From Sva-07 sp964651825 (GTDB lineage Bacteria; Actinomycetota; Acidimicrobiia; Acidimicrobiales; Ilumatobacteraceae): a DNA stretch of 64,000 nt. The notes under the pieces are model-generated. The model searched no databases, was not told where the DNA came from, and was given only the letters and a program-made list of their open reading frames with translations. Shown piece after piece: positions 8,648 to 16,555 of the stretch. Within the stretch, counting starts at the first letter, position 1. Every line of letters begins with the position of its first letter. Location: positions 1 to 64,000 of the forward strand of contig CAZYWK010000005.1 of assembly GCA_964651825.1 (NCBI GenBank). The letters run 5' to 3'. Position numbers and translations under genes: made by a program.

Positions 8648-9060
8648 CAGCCCTCCTCGGGGATCACGAAGTCGGTGTGCAACCTCGTGAGCTTCGACGA
8701 CTTGATCCGCCACTCGCCGTCGGTCTTCTCGTAGGTCTCGTGGTAGTGGCCGTAGCCGTCGAGGCGCATTCCGGTCGACCACACGATGATGTCGTGGAGG
8801 GCCCAGATACCCGTCGCCGTGGTGTCCGAAGTGAGGTCGATCTCGGGCATGTGACCGTGGTGGACGGTGACCGCATCACCGAGTGCGTCGCGCAGGAACG
8901 CGATGAACTCGTCCGCGCCGCGCTCCACGTCGCCGCCGGCCTCGGAGGTGTCGATGACGACGTCGTCGGCGAACACCTCGCGCATCCCTGCCCAGTCCTT
9001 CGTGTCCATCAGGCGGAAGTAGCGAGCCTTCAGCCGCCTGATTGCCTCGATCTCGTCCAT
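8647..9060 (-). CDS. SnoaL-like (NTF2-fold) protein
   Basis: A 137-residue single-domain SnoaL/NTF2-fold protein, starting MDEIEAIRRLKARYFRLMD. ATG 9060 is preceded by TATACT with an 8-nt gap and no ribosome binding site, so the mRNA is predicted to be leaderless; a TTG at 9069 is the weaker alternative. It leads the operon 9060 to 4855 and is divergent from a TetR gene across a palindrome. Homologues are commonly annotated as nuclear transport factor 2 family; some are ketosteroid-isomerase-like or hydratases, but no diagnostic catalytic pair can be assigned here. Confidence 0.88.
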   Translation of the reverse strand: MDEIEAIRRLKARYFRLMDTKDWAGMREVFADDVVIDTSEAGGDVERGADEFIAFLRDALGDAVTVHHGHMPEIDLTSDTTATGIWALHDIIVWSTGMRLDGYGHYHETYEKTDGEWRIKSSKLTRLHTDFVIPEEG

Positions 9061-9066
9061 GCCGAT

Positions 9067-9090
9067 CAAGTATACGCTTATGGATACTTG
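9067..9090. promoter_or_regulatory. Operator and promoter of the SnoaL/TetR divergent pair
   Basis: Arms CAAGTAT (9067-9073) and ATACTTG (9084-9090) are perfect inverted repeats with a 10-bp centre. The leftward -10 TATACT (complement of 9069-9074) is embedded in one arm. The site is the natural target of the adjacent TetR and differs in sequence from the 18-bp regional operator. Confidence 0.6.
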
Positions 9091-9138
9091 AGTGTCGATT
9101 CGCCGTCACTCGGCCGACCTGAGAAAGACTCCAGCAGG

Positions 9139-9768
9139 ATGAGACAGCAGCCACTGCGGGGCCGGCCCACACGGGTCGAGTCCGAAGCGATCGAACGTCG
9201 CCTCCGCGAAGCAGCCGTCGACGCCTTCGCCACCAACGGCTTCGAGGCCACGACGATGGAGGCCGTCGCCGCCGCCGCTGGCATCACGAAGCGCACCCTC
9301 TACGCCAAGTACCCCGACAAGCAAGCGCTCTTCGCGTCCGTCATCCCGCAGGCGCTGGCCGACATGCCGTTCCACGACCTGGCGATCGAGGTCACCGACA
9401 CCGATCTCGCTACGGCGCTGCGCTCACTCTCGGAACAGATCCTCACCCGGCTCGTCGAACCCCGGGCGGTGCGGCTCAGGCGCCTGGCCGTGCTCGAAGC
9501 GCCCCGCCTCGCCCAGCTCCACGGGGTGCAAGGAGATCTCTGGGCGACCAGTCTCCAGTCGGTGGTCGACCTGCTCGCGGCCCACGCCGCGGCGGGCACG
9601 ATCGTCGTCGACGATCTCCGGGCCGTGGCCGATCTCTTCCTCGCGATGGTCGCCGGAACCCCCACGATGTGGGCCGACTACGGCATCGTCCAATCGCCCG
9701 ACGAACGACGTCAACACATCGAGAGAGCTGTCGACCTGCTACTCGCCGGTCTCCTCCCTCGAAGCTGA
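9139..9768 (+). CDS. TetR-family transcriptional regulator
   Basis: A 209-residue TetR protein with HTH region AVDAFATNGFEATTMEAVAA followed by ITKRTLYAKYPDKQALF, and a TetR_C_33-like C-terminal helical domain (AefR type). It is divergent from the SnoaL-SDR-SBP operon, with the CAAGTAT/ATACTTG palindrome between them. ATG 9139 is chosen because it immediately precedes the conserved arginine-rich N-terminus; the upstream ribosome binding site is weak. Probably an autoregulated repressor of the divergent operon; the ligand is unknown. Confidence 0.9.
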   Translation: MRQQPLRGRPTRVESEAIERRLREAAVDAFATNGFEATTMEAVAAAAGITKRTLYAKYPDKQALFASVIPQALADMPFHDLAIEVTDTDLATALRSLSEQILTRLVEPRAVRLRRLAVLEAPRLAQLHGVQGDLWATSLQSVVDLLAAHAAAGTIVVDDLRAVADLFLAMVAGTPTMWADYGIVQSPDERRQHIERAVDLLLAGLLPRS

Positions 9769-9786
9769 AGGCAGGCGGAGCCGTGG

Positions 9787-9812
9787 CCCGGCGGCGCTCG
9801 GCCCGTGCCGGG
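9787..9812. terminator. Weak hairpin between convergent genes
   Basis: CCCGGC (9787-9792) pairs with GCCGGG (9807-9812) between the rightward TetR and the leftward small gene. No U-tract; a short GC-rich stem only. Confidence 0.3.
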
Positions 9813-9823
9813 TCGGGAGCTGG

Positions 9824-10093
9824 TCACACCTCGCCGTGGACCTTGTCGACGACCTGCTTGACCGTGTCCTTGGCCTTGTCGCTGAGATCCTGATCACGTG
9901 CCCAATCGGCCGCATGCGCGCCCTTGGTCCCCGCCCAGTCGACCGCTTGGGGCGCCTTCCCCTTGAACGTGGACTTGGCCGACGCGCCGAGTTCGGCCGC
10001 TCGCTGTCCGCCGCGGATCGCCGAGTCCATCACGATCCCGATCGCCGCTCCGGTGAAGGCGCCGAGCGCCATGCCCTTCCATGTGTTCTTCAT
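9824..10093 (-). CDS. Small YtxH-like membrane-associated protein
   Basis: An 89-residue protein with a Gly/Ala-rich hydrophobic segment near the N-terminus (ALGAFTGAAIGIVMDSAI) followed by an amphipathic, Lys/Asp-rich helix ending TVKQVVDKVHGEV. This is the layout of YtxH/general-stress-type small proteins. No enzymatic motif is present. It is monocistronic and convergent with the TetR gene. Function unknown. Confidence 0.65.
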   Translation of the reverse strand: MKNTWKGMALGAFTGAAIGIVMDSAIRGGQRAAELGASAKSTFKGKAPQAVDWAGTKGAHAADWARDQDLSDKAKDTVKQVVDKVHGEV

Positions 10094-10148
10094 GCGACAC
10101 GGGTTCCCCCGAATCAGCGATATGAAACCGGTGGGCTGAGGGGGTGGG

Positions 10149-10313
10149 TCACGGCCCGACGGGAAGCACCGTTCCGAAGAACGTGCACGGTGTGCCGGAG
10201 CGCGCGTGCAGATCGATCTCGACGAGCCGCCCGCCGGCGTCCACGTTGCGCATGGTGCCGCTCACATGCTCTGCGAAATTGGCGGGTGTGAAGGCGAAGT
10301 TGGCGGCCGCCAC
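10149..10313 (-). pseudogene. Possible 5'-truncated remnant, MaoC-like tail
   Basis: On the minus strand, 54 codons from a GTG at 10313 read VAAANFAFTPANFAEHVSGT and continue through GGRLVEIDLHAR to a stop at 10149. The pattern faintly resembles the end of MaoC/hotdog hydratases, but there is no room for a full domain because the acyl-CoA dehydrogenase promoter begins at 10362. It could be a decayed hydratase, a small gene, or chance. Apart from this and the promoter, 10094-10392 holds nothing else I can support. Confidence 0.25.
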
Positions 10314-10361
10314 GTCGAGCAGCTGAGAATCGGCTTCGTTGGAGCAACACCCGAGTTCTCC

Positions 10362-10392
10362 TTGTACCGATCGGTCCAATATGCTCGCCGGT
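10362..10392 (+). promoter_or_regulatory. Leaderless promoter with operator site B
   Basis: TTGTACCGATCGGTCCAA (10362-10379) has only one mismatched pair. It abuts a -10 TATGCT (10380-10385), and ATG follows after 7 nt with no ribosome binding site. Confidence 0.75.
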
Positions 10393-11541
10393 ATGGACTT
10401 CTCCTTCAACGAGGTCGAGCGCGACCTGATCGAGCTCTGCCGGCAGTTCGCCACCAAGGAGATCGCGGTGAGGGCGCCGGGGGCGTGGGATCGAGGGGAG
10501 TGCCCGACGGACCTGCTGCGCGAGATGGGCGAGCTCGGGTTGCTCGGCATGCTCGTGCCTGAGGAGTTGGGCGGCATCGGGATGTCGACGGTCGGGTTCG
10601 TGGCCGCGCTCGAACAGCTCGGCCAGGCCGACCAGTCGGTGGCCGCCGCGTTCCAGGCGCACGTCACGATCGGGTCGATGCCGCTGTTCCTGTTCGGCAA
10701 CGACGACCAGCGCGAGCGGTGGCTGCGCCCGCTGGCGGAGGGGCGGGCACTCGGCGCGTTCGGATTGACCGAGCCGGACGCCGGCTCCGACACGCGCGGA
10801 ATCTCGACGCGGGCGGACCGGGTCGACGGCGGCTGGGTGATCAACGGTCGCAAGGCGTTCATCTCCAACGCCGGCACCGACATGTCGTTCGGCGTCACTC
10901 TGCTGGCCCGCACCGAGACGAACGACGACGGCGGGCCGAAGTTCGCCAGCTTCGTCGTCGAGAAGGAAACGCCCGGCTACACGACGGGGCCGAAGCTGCG
11001 CGGGATCGGCTGGAAGGGCCTCGACACCCGCGAGCTGTTCTTCGACGACGTGTTCGTGGCCGACGACCATCTCGTCGGCGACCCGGAACTCGGTCTCGGT
11101 CAGTTCCTCGGGGCCCTGGAGGTGGGGCGCATCTCGATCGCCGCTCTGTCGCTGAGCCTCACTCAGGCGGTGCTCGACATGTCGCTCGACTACGCCCGCC
11201 AGCGCCGGCAGTTCGGCCAGCCGATCGGCAAGTTCCAGGCCATCCAGTTCAAGCTGGCCGACATGGCGACCGAGCTCGAAGCGGCCCGCTGGCTCACCTA
11301 CCGCGCCGCGTACCTGCGCGACTCCGGCCAGCCGTTCCTCAAGGAGGCGTCGATGGCCAAGCTCAAGGCGAGCCGCCTTGCCGCGGCCGCCGCCTCGGAG
11401 GCGGTGCAGATCCACGGGGGCGTGGGCTACATGCTCGAGTCGCCCGTGGCCCGGTTCTACTGCGACTCCAAGGTGCTCGAGATCGGCGAGGGCACCAACG
11501 AGATCCAGCACATCGTCATCGCCCGCCAGCTCGGCTGCTGA
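10393..11541 (+). CDS. Acyl-CoA dehydrogenase
   Basis: A 382-residue flavoenzyme that introduces an alpha-beta double bond into an acyl-CoA, passing electrons to ETF. It has the family N-terminal helical domain, the FAD/substrate segment FGLTEPDAGSDT, the conserved FISNAG, and C-terminal helices with QIHGGVGYM and the catalytic Glu in IGEGTNEIQ (short/medium-chain position). The start is ATG 10393 and not 10381, because MDFSFNEVE is the usual family start and the -10 TATGCT overlaps the earlier ATG. It carries the regional operator in its promoter and stands alone. Confidence 0.96.
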   Translation: MDFSFNEVERDLIELCRQFATKEIAVRAPGAWDRGECPTDLLREMGELGLLGMLVPEELGGIGMSTVGFVAALEQLGQADQSVAAAFQAHVTIGSMPLFLFGNDDQRERWLRPLAEGRALGAFGLTEPDAGSDTRGISTRADRVDGGWVINGRKAFISNAGTDMSFGVTLLARTETNDDGGPKFASFVVEKETPGYTTGPKLRGIGWKGLDTRELFFDDVFVADDHLVGDPELGLGQFLGALEVGRISIAALSLSLTQAVLDMSLDYARQRRQFGQPIGKFQAIQFKLADMATELEAARWLTYRAAYLRDSGQPFLKEASMAKLKASRLAAAAASEAVQIHGGVGYMLESPVARFYCDSKVLEIGEGTNEIQHIVIARQLGC

Positions 11542-11544
11542 CCC

Positions 11545-11749
11545 CGTTCGTTCTGGCCCCGTCCCCGAACGCACACTCCGTTCGTNNNNNNNNNNNNNNN
11601 NNNNNNNNNNNNNNNNNNNNNNNNNNNNNNNNNNNNNNNNNNNNNNNNNNNNNNNNNNNNNNNNNNNNNNNNNNNNNNNNNNNNNCCGTTCGTTCTGGCC
11701 CCGTCCCCGAACGCACACTCCGTTCGTCCGGCCCCGTCCCCGACGAACG
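11545..11749. repeat. Repeated hairpin copies 2 and 3 flanking a scaffold gap
   Basis: Copy 2 (from 11545) has the same left arm and loop as the element at 11-41 but a shortened right arm (GAACG at 11567-11571). The post-gap repeat of the same 42 bases is at 11686-11727. Copy 3 has arms CGTTCGTC (11721-11728) and GACGAACG (11742-11749) around a 13-nt loop CGGCCCCGTCCCC; the arm change relative to copy 1 is compensated on both sides. It lies between convergent genes, consistent with a terminator. Confidence 0.6.
11586..11685. other. Assembly gap (100 N) flanked by a 42-bp duplicate
   Basis: Positions 11544-11585 and 11686-11727 are identical, so the contig ends overlap. The break fell in a hairpin repeat, which probably stopped the assembler. 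The whole 11542-11762 interval is intergenic. Confidence 0.93.
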
Positions 11750-11762
11750 AGGTGGGTAGGTT

Positions 11763-12506
11763 TCAGGGGGCGGAGTAGCCGCCATCGACGACGAGGGCGG
11801 AGCCGGTCGTCCAGCGGGAGGCGTCGCTCGCCAGGTACGAGTAGGCACCCGCCAGGTCGGCGGCGGCGCCGAGGCCGAGCGGATGCTTGGCATCGATGGC
11901 GTCGATCGCCTCCTGGGGCAGACCCTCGTGGATGCTCGACAGGAACGTGCCGGGGCACACGCAGTTGACCCGGATGTTGTCGCGGGCGTACTCGATCGCG
12001 GCGACCTTGGCGACCGAGATGATGGCGGCCTTGGTGGCGCAGTAGGGCGCCGAGTGCGACCACGCGGTCATGCCGGCGATCGACGCGGTGAGGATGATCG
12101 AGCCAGCGCCCTGTCGGCGCATCGGCGCGATTCCGGCCCGCACGGCGTGGACCGCGCCCATCAGGTTGATGTTGATCGCCCGCATCCAGTCGTCGTCGGT
12201 GAGGTTGTGGATGCGCCCGTTCGGGGAGAGCACGCCGGCGTTGCTGATCAGCACGTCGAGCCGGCCGAACGTGTCGATCGCGTGGGCGACGACCGCCTCC
12301 ACCTGTTCGAGGTCGCTCACGTCGGCGAGCACGGTCTCGACGGAACCGGTCGTTGCGCCGAGCCCGTCGATCGTCGCCTGCAGCGCCGGCTCGCTGACGT
12401 CGCTCAGCACCAGATCGGTCCGGGCCTCTCCGGCGAGCACGTTCGAGATGGCCGCGCCGAGCGCCCCGCCGGCACCCAGGATGGCGACCGTCCTGCGCTC
12501 GCTCAT
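11763..12506 (-). CDS. Short-chain dehydrogenase/reductase
   Basis: A 247-residue SDR: GAGGALGAAI cofactor loop, SNAG, Ser in ILTASIAGM, YCATK, and the SDR C-terminal SALVVDGGYSAP. ATG 12506 overlaps the stop of the preceding SDR by 4 nt (ATGA), so the pair is translationally coupled. Two different SDRs in tandem suggest sequential oxidoreductions on one intermediate, possibly a hydroxyacyl-CoA produced after the neighbouring acyl-CoA dehydrogenase; that is inference. Confidence 0.92.
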   Translation of the reverse strand: MSERRTVAILGAGGALGAAISNVLAGEARTDLVLSDVSEPALQATIDGLGATTGSVETVLADVSDLEQVEAVVAHAIDTFGRLDVLISNAGVLSPNGRIHNLTDDDWMRAININLMGAVHAVRAGIAPMRRQGAGSIILTASIAGMTAWSHSAPYCATKAAIISVAKVAAIEYARDNIRVNCVCPGTFLSSIHEGLPQEAIDAIDAKHPLGLGAAADLAGAYSYLASDASRWTTGSALVVDGGYSAP

Positions 12507-13282
12507 ACGAGTTGGTAGCCGCCGTCGACGTGGATGACGGCGCCGGTGACGAACGCCGCGGCGTCGGAGGCCAGGAACTGGTAGGCGCCGGCGAGGTCGG
12601 CCGACCGGCCCCAACGGCGCATCGCCGTGTGCTCGAGGATCTTGCCGGCCAGCCGCTCGTTGTTGGCGAAGCCGTCGGCGAGCGGTGACTCGAACCAGCC
12701 CGGCGCCACGACATTGACCGTGATGCCCTGTGGCGCGAGATCGAGCGCCAGCCCCTTCGCCATGCCGATCAGGCCGGCCTTCGACGCGCTGTACGGCGTG
12801 AGTCCCTTGCGCGGGCGCTCGCCGAGCACCGAGCCGGTGAAGATCAGCCGGCCACCCTCGCCCATCACGCGGGCGGCGGCCCGAGCGCCGAGGAACGCTC
12901 CGGTGAGGTTGACGTCGATGACGTCGCGCCACACGGCCGGTTCGATGGCGAGCGGCCCGGCGACGACGGGGGAGATCCCCGCGTTGCAGATCCAGACGTC
13001 GACGGCGCCCCACTCGGCGACGACGCCGTCGGCGACCGACTCGTTGAAATCGGCGTCGCGCACGTCGCCGGCGAACACCAGCGTGTCGCCGGGGAGCTCG
13101 TCGGCCACCTCCTTCAGGTCGCGCTCGGTGCGCGCGACCAGCGCGACCCTGGCGCCGGCACGGGAGAACGCGTGGGCGATCACCTCGCCCAGCCCGCGTC
13201 CGCCGCCTGTCAGCACGACCCGCCGCCCCGCGACGTCACCCACCAGGGGAAACGTCTCTGGAATCTCGATCCGCTCCGGCAT
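12503..13282 (-). CDS. Short-chain dehydrogenase/reductase
   Basis: A 259-residue SDR: TGGGRGLGEVIA, a basic ART segment after beta-2 (suggesting NADP), CNAG, Ser in FTGSVLG, YSASK and the tail GAVIHVDGGYQLV. ATG 13282 has GAAGG five nt upstream; a GTG at 13288 is the alternative. It is the first gene of a leftward pair, divergent from the hydrolase at 13352 whose promoter carries regional operator site C. The 69-bp intergenic space could serve both. Confidence 0.92.
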   Translation of the reverse strand: MPERIEIPETFPLVGDVAGRRVVLTGGGRGLGEVIAHAFSRAGARVALVARTERDLKEVADELPGDTLVFAGDVRDADFNESVADGVVAEWGAVDVWICNAGISPVVAGPLAIEPAVWRDVIDVNLTGAFLGARAAARVMGEGGRLIFTGSVLGERPRKGLTPYSASKAGLIGMAKGLALDLAPQGITVNVVAPGWFESPLADGFANNERLAGKILEHTAMRRWGRSADLAGAYQFLASDAAAFVTGAVIHVDGGYQLV

Positions 13283-13324
13283 CGCCACCTTCTCGTTCGT
13301 GCGCCGGCACGATACCGTCCCGGC

Positions 13325-13351
13325 TTGGACCGATCAGTACAATACACGTCC
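13325..13351 (+). promoter_or_regulatory. Leaderless promoter with operator site C
   Basis: TTGGACCGATCAGTACAA (13325-13342) overlaps the -10 TACAAT (13338-13343), which ends 8 nt before ATG 13352. No ribosome binding site is present. Confidence 0.75.
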
Positions 13352-14212
13352 ATGCCGGAACTGACGCACGACGCCACGAGCCGCAGCCTCGACACCGAAC
13401 GCGGCGTGCTGCACTACCACGAGGCCGGCGACGGCCCACCGTTGCTGCTGCTGCACGGCTCGGGTCCGGGCGTCAGTGGCTGGGCCAACTTCCGCGGCAA
13501 CCTGCCGACGTTCGCCGAGCACTTCCGCACCCTCGTCCTCGACCTGCCGGGCTTCGGCAAGAGCTACTCCTGCGACGGCAGCCCGGTGATGGCGGCGCCG
13601 CAGGCGGTCGTCGACTTCCTCGACGGCATGGAACTGGCGTCGGTGCCGGTCGTCGGCAACTCGATGGGTGGCCACGTCGGCGCCCGCATCGCCGCCAACC
13701 ATCCCGATCGCGTCAGCCGGCTCGTGACGATCGGCGGCGTCGGTGTCACGCTGTTCAGCCCCTCGCCGGCCGAGGGCGTCAAGCTGCTCGTCGAGTTCGT
13801 CGAGGAGCCGACCCGCGAGCGACTCGTGGCGTGGATGGCATCGATGGTGTACGACCCGGCGATCCTCACCGACGAGTTCGTCGAGCTCCGCTGGGAGGCG
13901 GCCAACGAACCCGGCGCGCTCGACGACGTGCGGCGGATGTTCAACCGCAAGGTGCTCCACGGCATGCGCACGTATGCCAGCGCCGGCGCCGTCGATCAGG
14001 TGTCGATGTTGGCCAAGATCGAGGCGCCGACGCTGATCACGTTCGGCCGCGACGACCGGGTCACGCCACTCGACAGCGTGCTCGTGCCGATGCGCGTGAT
14101 CCGCAACTGCGAGGTCCACATCTTCCCCAACTGCGGCCACTGGGCGATGATCGAACGCAAGGCCGAGTTCGAAGACGTCGTGCTCAGCTACCTGCTCCGT
14201 CGTTCGGGTTAG
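13352..14212 (+). CDS. Meta-cleavage-product hydrolase (HsaD/MhpC/BphD-like)
   Basis: A 286-residue alpha/beta hydrolase. The HGSGPGVSGWANFRGNLP segment is characteristic of carbon-carbon bond hydrolases of meta-cleavage pathways. The predicted triad is Ser104 in GNSMGG, Asp234 or Asp235 in GRDDRVTP and His263 in NCGHWAMIE. Such enzymes hydrolyse the ring-fission product of an extradiol dioxygenase to a 2-hydroxydienoate plus an acid. The remaining pathway enzymes are at 22.0-25.8 kb, 8 kb away, but share a regulatory motif with this gene through the iclR promoter. The start is fixed by the leaderless promoter. Confidence 0.93.
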   Translation: MPELTHDATSRSLDTERGVLHYHEAGDGPPLLLLHGSGPGVSGWANFRGNLPTFAEHFRTLVLDLPGFGKSYSCDGSPVMAAPQAVVDFLDGMELASVPVVGNSMGGHVGARIAANHPDRVSRLVTIGGVGVTLFSPSPAEGVKLLVEFVEEPTRERLVAWMASMVYDPAILTDEFVELRWEAANEPGALDDVRRMFNRKVLHGMRTYASAGAVDQVSMLAKIEAPTLITFGRDDRVTPLDSVLVPMRVIRNCEVHIFPNCGHWAMIERKAEFEDVVLSYLLRRSG

Positions 14213-14264
14213 CCTCCACGGTCTGGTCACCGACGGAACTCGTGGAGCGGCGGGATGGCCGTGG

Positions 14265-14885
14265 TTGGCGATCGCGACCGGGCTCGTCGTTCTGCTCGTG
14301 ACGGCCGGTGTGGCCGCGGCAGGCTCACCAGGATCGATCGAGGTCGCCGTGTTCAGATGGTTCAACGATCCACCTCGTGTCCTCGGTGCGGTGACGGCCC
14401 TCGTCAACCCGTTGCTCCGTCCCGCCGGACTCGTCCTGCTCGTCATCGCTGCGCTCGTCGCGCTGTCGCTGACCGAGCGCGATGTCTTCTGGCGGATCGT
14501 CACCAGTGCGGCCGCGGCGGGCATCCTGGCGTATCTGGTCGACAACGCGGCGAAGCGCATCGTCGATCGCGGTCGGCCTCCTGCGTACCTGTCGGATGTG
14601 CTCGTTCACGGGTATCCGACTATCCCGCGAGGAGCCGGCTACCCGTCGAGCCACACGGCGGTCGCCGTCGCCGTGGTCGTCGGCGCCTGGCCGTGGCTCG
14701 ACCGGCGATGGCGGGTGGCCGGTGTTCTGGCTGCGGTGATGATCGGCGTGAATCGCATGTACGTCGGTGCTCACTTCCCCCTCGACATCGTCGGCGGAGC
14801 CGCCGTCGGCCTGGTGGCCGGTGGGGCCGTGCTCGTCGTCGTCATCGAGCGGCTGTCGCCGCCGCGGGCCTCGGCGACCGCATGA
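14265..14885 (+). CDS. PAP2-family membrane phosphatase
   Basis: About 206 residues, with five or six hydrophobic helices and the three PAP2 signature motifs: KRIVDRGRPP, YPSSHTAV (catalytic His) and NRMYVGAHFPLDIVGG (second His and Asp). It probably dephosphorylates a lipid phosphate such as undecaprenyl pyrophosphate or phosphatidate at the outer face of the membrane. The start is uncertain: TTG 14265 is the first usable codon I see after the hydrolase stop, and the frame stays open upstream without an ATG or GTG. Confidence 0.85.
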   Translation: MAIATGLVVLLVTAGVAAAGSPGSIEVAVFRWFNDPPRVLGAVTALVNPLLRPAGLVLLVIAALVALSLTERDVFWRIVTSAAAAGILAYLVDNAAKRIVDRGRPPAYLSDVLVHGYPTIPRGAGYPSSHTAVAVAVVVGAWPWLDRRWRVAGVLAAVMIGVNRMYVGAHFPLDIVGGAAVGLVAGGAVLVVVIERLSPPRASATA

Positions 14886-14979
14886 GCTCGGCCGGGGTTC
14901 GGGCTCGGTGCCCGAAGTCGGGCACGCGCTGCTCCTACGATCTGGACTCGTGACGATCGAGCGAACAGACCCGACGGGT

Positions 14980-16509
14980 ATGCACATGTCGACCACGAGG
15001 AGGCGCCGGTTCGTGGCAGGCGTGGCCGCCCTCGCTCTCATGGCGGGGGCGTGCAGCAGCGACGACGCGGCGAACGACGACGCAGCGGAGCAGACCACGG
15101 TGCCCTCGGACCCGGTGGCGGCCGCAGAGGCGCGCGTCGCGGCCGCCGAGTCCGGCATCTCCGATGCCGAGGAATCAGCCGCGGCCGCGGGCGAGCAGTT
15201 CTGCGGCAGTGCCGAGGGCTACGTCGAAGCGCTCGACCGCTACGGCAAGCTGTTCACCGACGACGCCGCCACGGTCGGTGACGTCCAGACGGCCGGCGCC
15301 GACCTGGTTGAGCCACGCGACACCGTGGCCGCGGCGGTGGACGAGTACGAGCAGGCGAGGACGGCGCTGACCGAGGCCGAACAGGAGCTCATCGACGCCG
15401 AGGCGGCGCTCGCCGAGGCGATCGCGACCGCGTCCAGCGTGCCGATCAGCTCGACCGAGCCGGAGACGGCGACGACCACGACGATCGTCGCTACCGAGCG
15501 GATCGAGCGCGTCCAGCAGGCCGAGGACGATCTCGCTCGGACCGGGCGGGGGATCACGGAATCGACGCCTCTGGCGGAGGCGACCGCGGAGTACAACTCG
15601 GCCGCGTTCGCGCTGCAGATCGTCTGGCTGCAGCTGCTCGCCGAGGCCGGTTGCCTCACCGACGAGCAGCAGGCCGAAGCGCTCGAGCAGGTGACGGCCT
15701 ACACGACCACGCTCCAGGCCGAATTGCAGTCGGTCGGCTACTACGACGGTGCGATCGACGGCATCTACGGCCCGGCGACCGTCGACGGAGTGAAGCGGTT
15801 GCAGGCCGACAGCGGCCTCCCCGAGACCGGTTTCGTCGACCGGGCCACGGCGTTGGCGCTCGACGAGCTGCTGGCTGCGCTCGATCGGCAACAATCCGCT
15901 GCCGACCTGACGCACACGGCGTCGGTCCAGACCGTGCTCACCTTGACCGGCCACTGGGACGGCCCGATCGACGGCGTGTGGACCGACGAGCTGACCGCCG
16001 CTCTCCAGGAGCTCCAGATCGCCCTCGGGGTCGATCCGACCGGGGTGGTCGACACCGCCACGCTCGCCGCCTTCCAGCAGGCGCTCGCCAATCGATCGAA
16101 CGCGCCGGTCACGACCGACGTGCCGGCGTCGACGCCTCCCGATACCGGCGTGGAAGCGACCGTACTCATCGCCGACTCCGACCTCGGACAGATCCTGACG
16201 GACGCCGACGGCATGACCGTGTACCTCTTCACGCCGGACGCCCAGGGCGCCCCCACCTGCGTCGACTCGTGCGTCGAACAGTGGCCGCCGGTGATCGTCG
16301 ACGACGCCAGCGAGGTCGTTGGAGGCGATGGCGTCGACGCGTCGCTGCTCGGAACGGTCGAGCACCCCGACGGCCTCCAGGTCACGTACAACGGCTGGCC
16401 GCTCTACCTGTTCTTCGGCGATTCCGAGCCCGGGGACACCAGTGGTCAGGGTCAAGGCGGCGCGTGGTACGTCCTCGACCCGACGGGCAACCCGATCGGC
16501 GGCCTCTGA
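14980..16509 (+). CDS. Secreted lipoprotein with two peptidoglycan-binding domains
   Basis: A 509-residue lipoprotein with lipobox ALMAGAC after a short arginine-rich N-terminus. An Ala/Glu-rich coiled-coil-like region (about 45-170) is followed by two PG_binding_1 domains (around ELQSVGYYDGAIDGIYGPAT and TGHWDGPIDGVWTDELT). The C-terminus is a COG4315-type secreted-repeat region (DADGMTVYLFTPDAQGAPTC ... YNGWPLYLF). It is probably anchored at the cell surface and binds the wall; no catalytic residues are seen. ATG 14986 and GTG 14950 are alternative starts. It sits beside other envelope genes (PAP2, SipW, CalY-like). Confidence 0.85.
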   Translation: MHMSTTRRRRFVAGVAALALMAGACSSDDAANDDAAEQTTVPSDPVAAAEARVAAAESGISDAEESAAAAGEQFCGSAEGYVEALDRYGKLFTDDAATVGDVQTAGADLVEPRDTVAAAVDEYEQARTALTEAEQELIDAEAALAEAIATASSVPISSTEPETATTTTIVATERIERVQQAEDDLARTGRGITESTPLAEATAEYNSAAFALQIVWLQLLAEAGCLTDEQQAEALEQVTAYTTTLQAELQSVGYYDGAIDGIYGPATVDGVKRLQADSGLPETGFVDRATALALDELLAALDRQQSAADLTHTASVQTVLTLTGHWDGPIDGVWTDELTAALQELQIALGVDPTGVVDTATLAAFQQALANRSNAPVTTDVPASTPPDTGVEATVLIADSDLGQILTDADGMTVYLFTPDAQGAPTCVDSCVEQWPPVIVDDASEVVGGDGVDASLLGTVEHPDGLQVTYNGWPLYLFFGDSEPGDTSGQGQGGAWYVLDPTGNPIGGL

Positions 16510-16555
16510 CCGCACCCCTCGGCCCATCGGTCGTGAAGTGGTCGTCCTCCATCGG

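Noticed and set aside
10114..12714. An 866-codon minus-strand frame running through the 100-N gap
   Set aside because: It crosses N bases and two real genes; the continuity is an artefact of undefined bases and GC bias.
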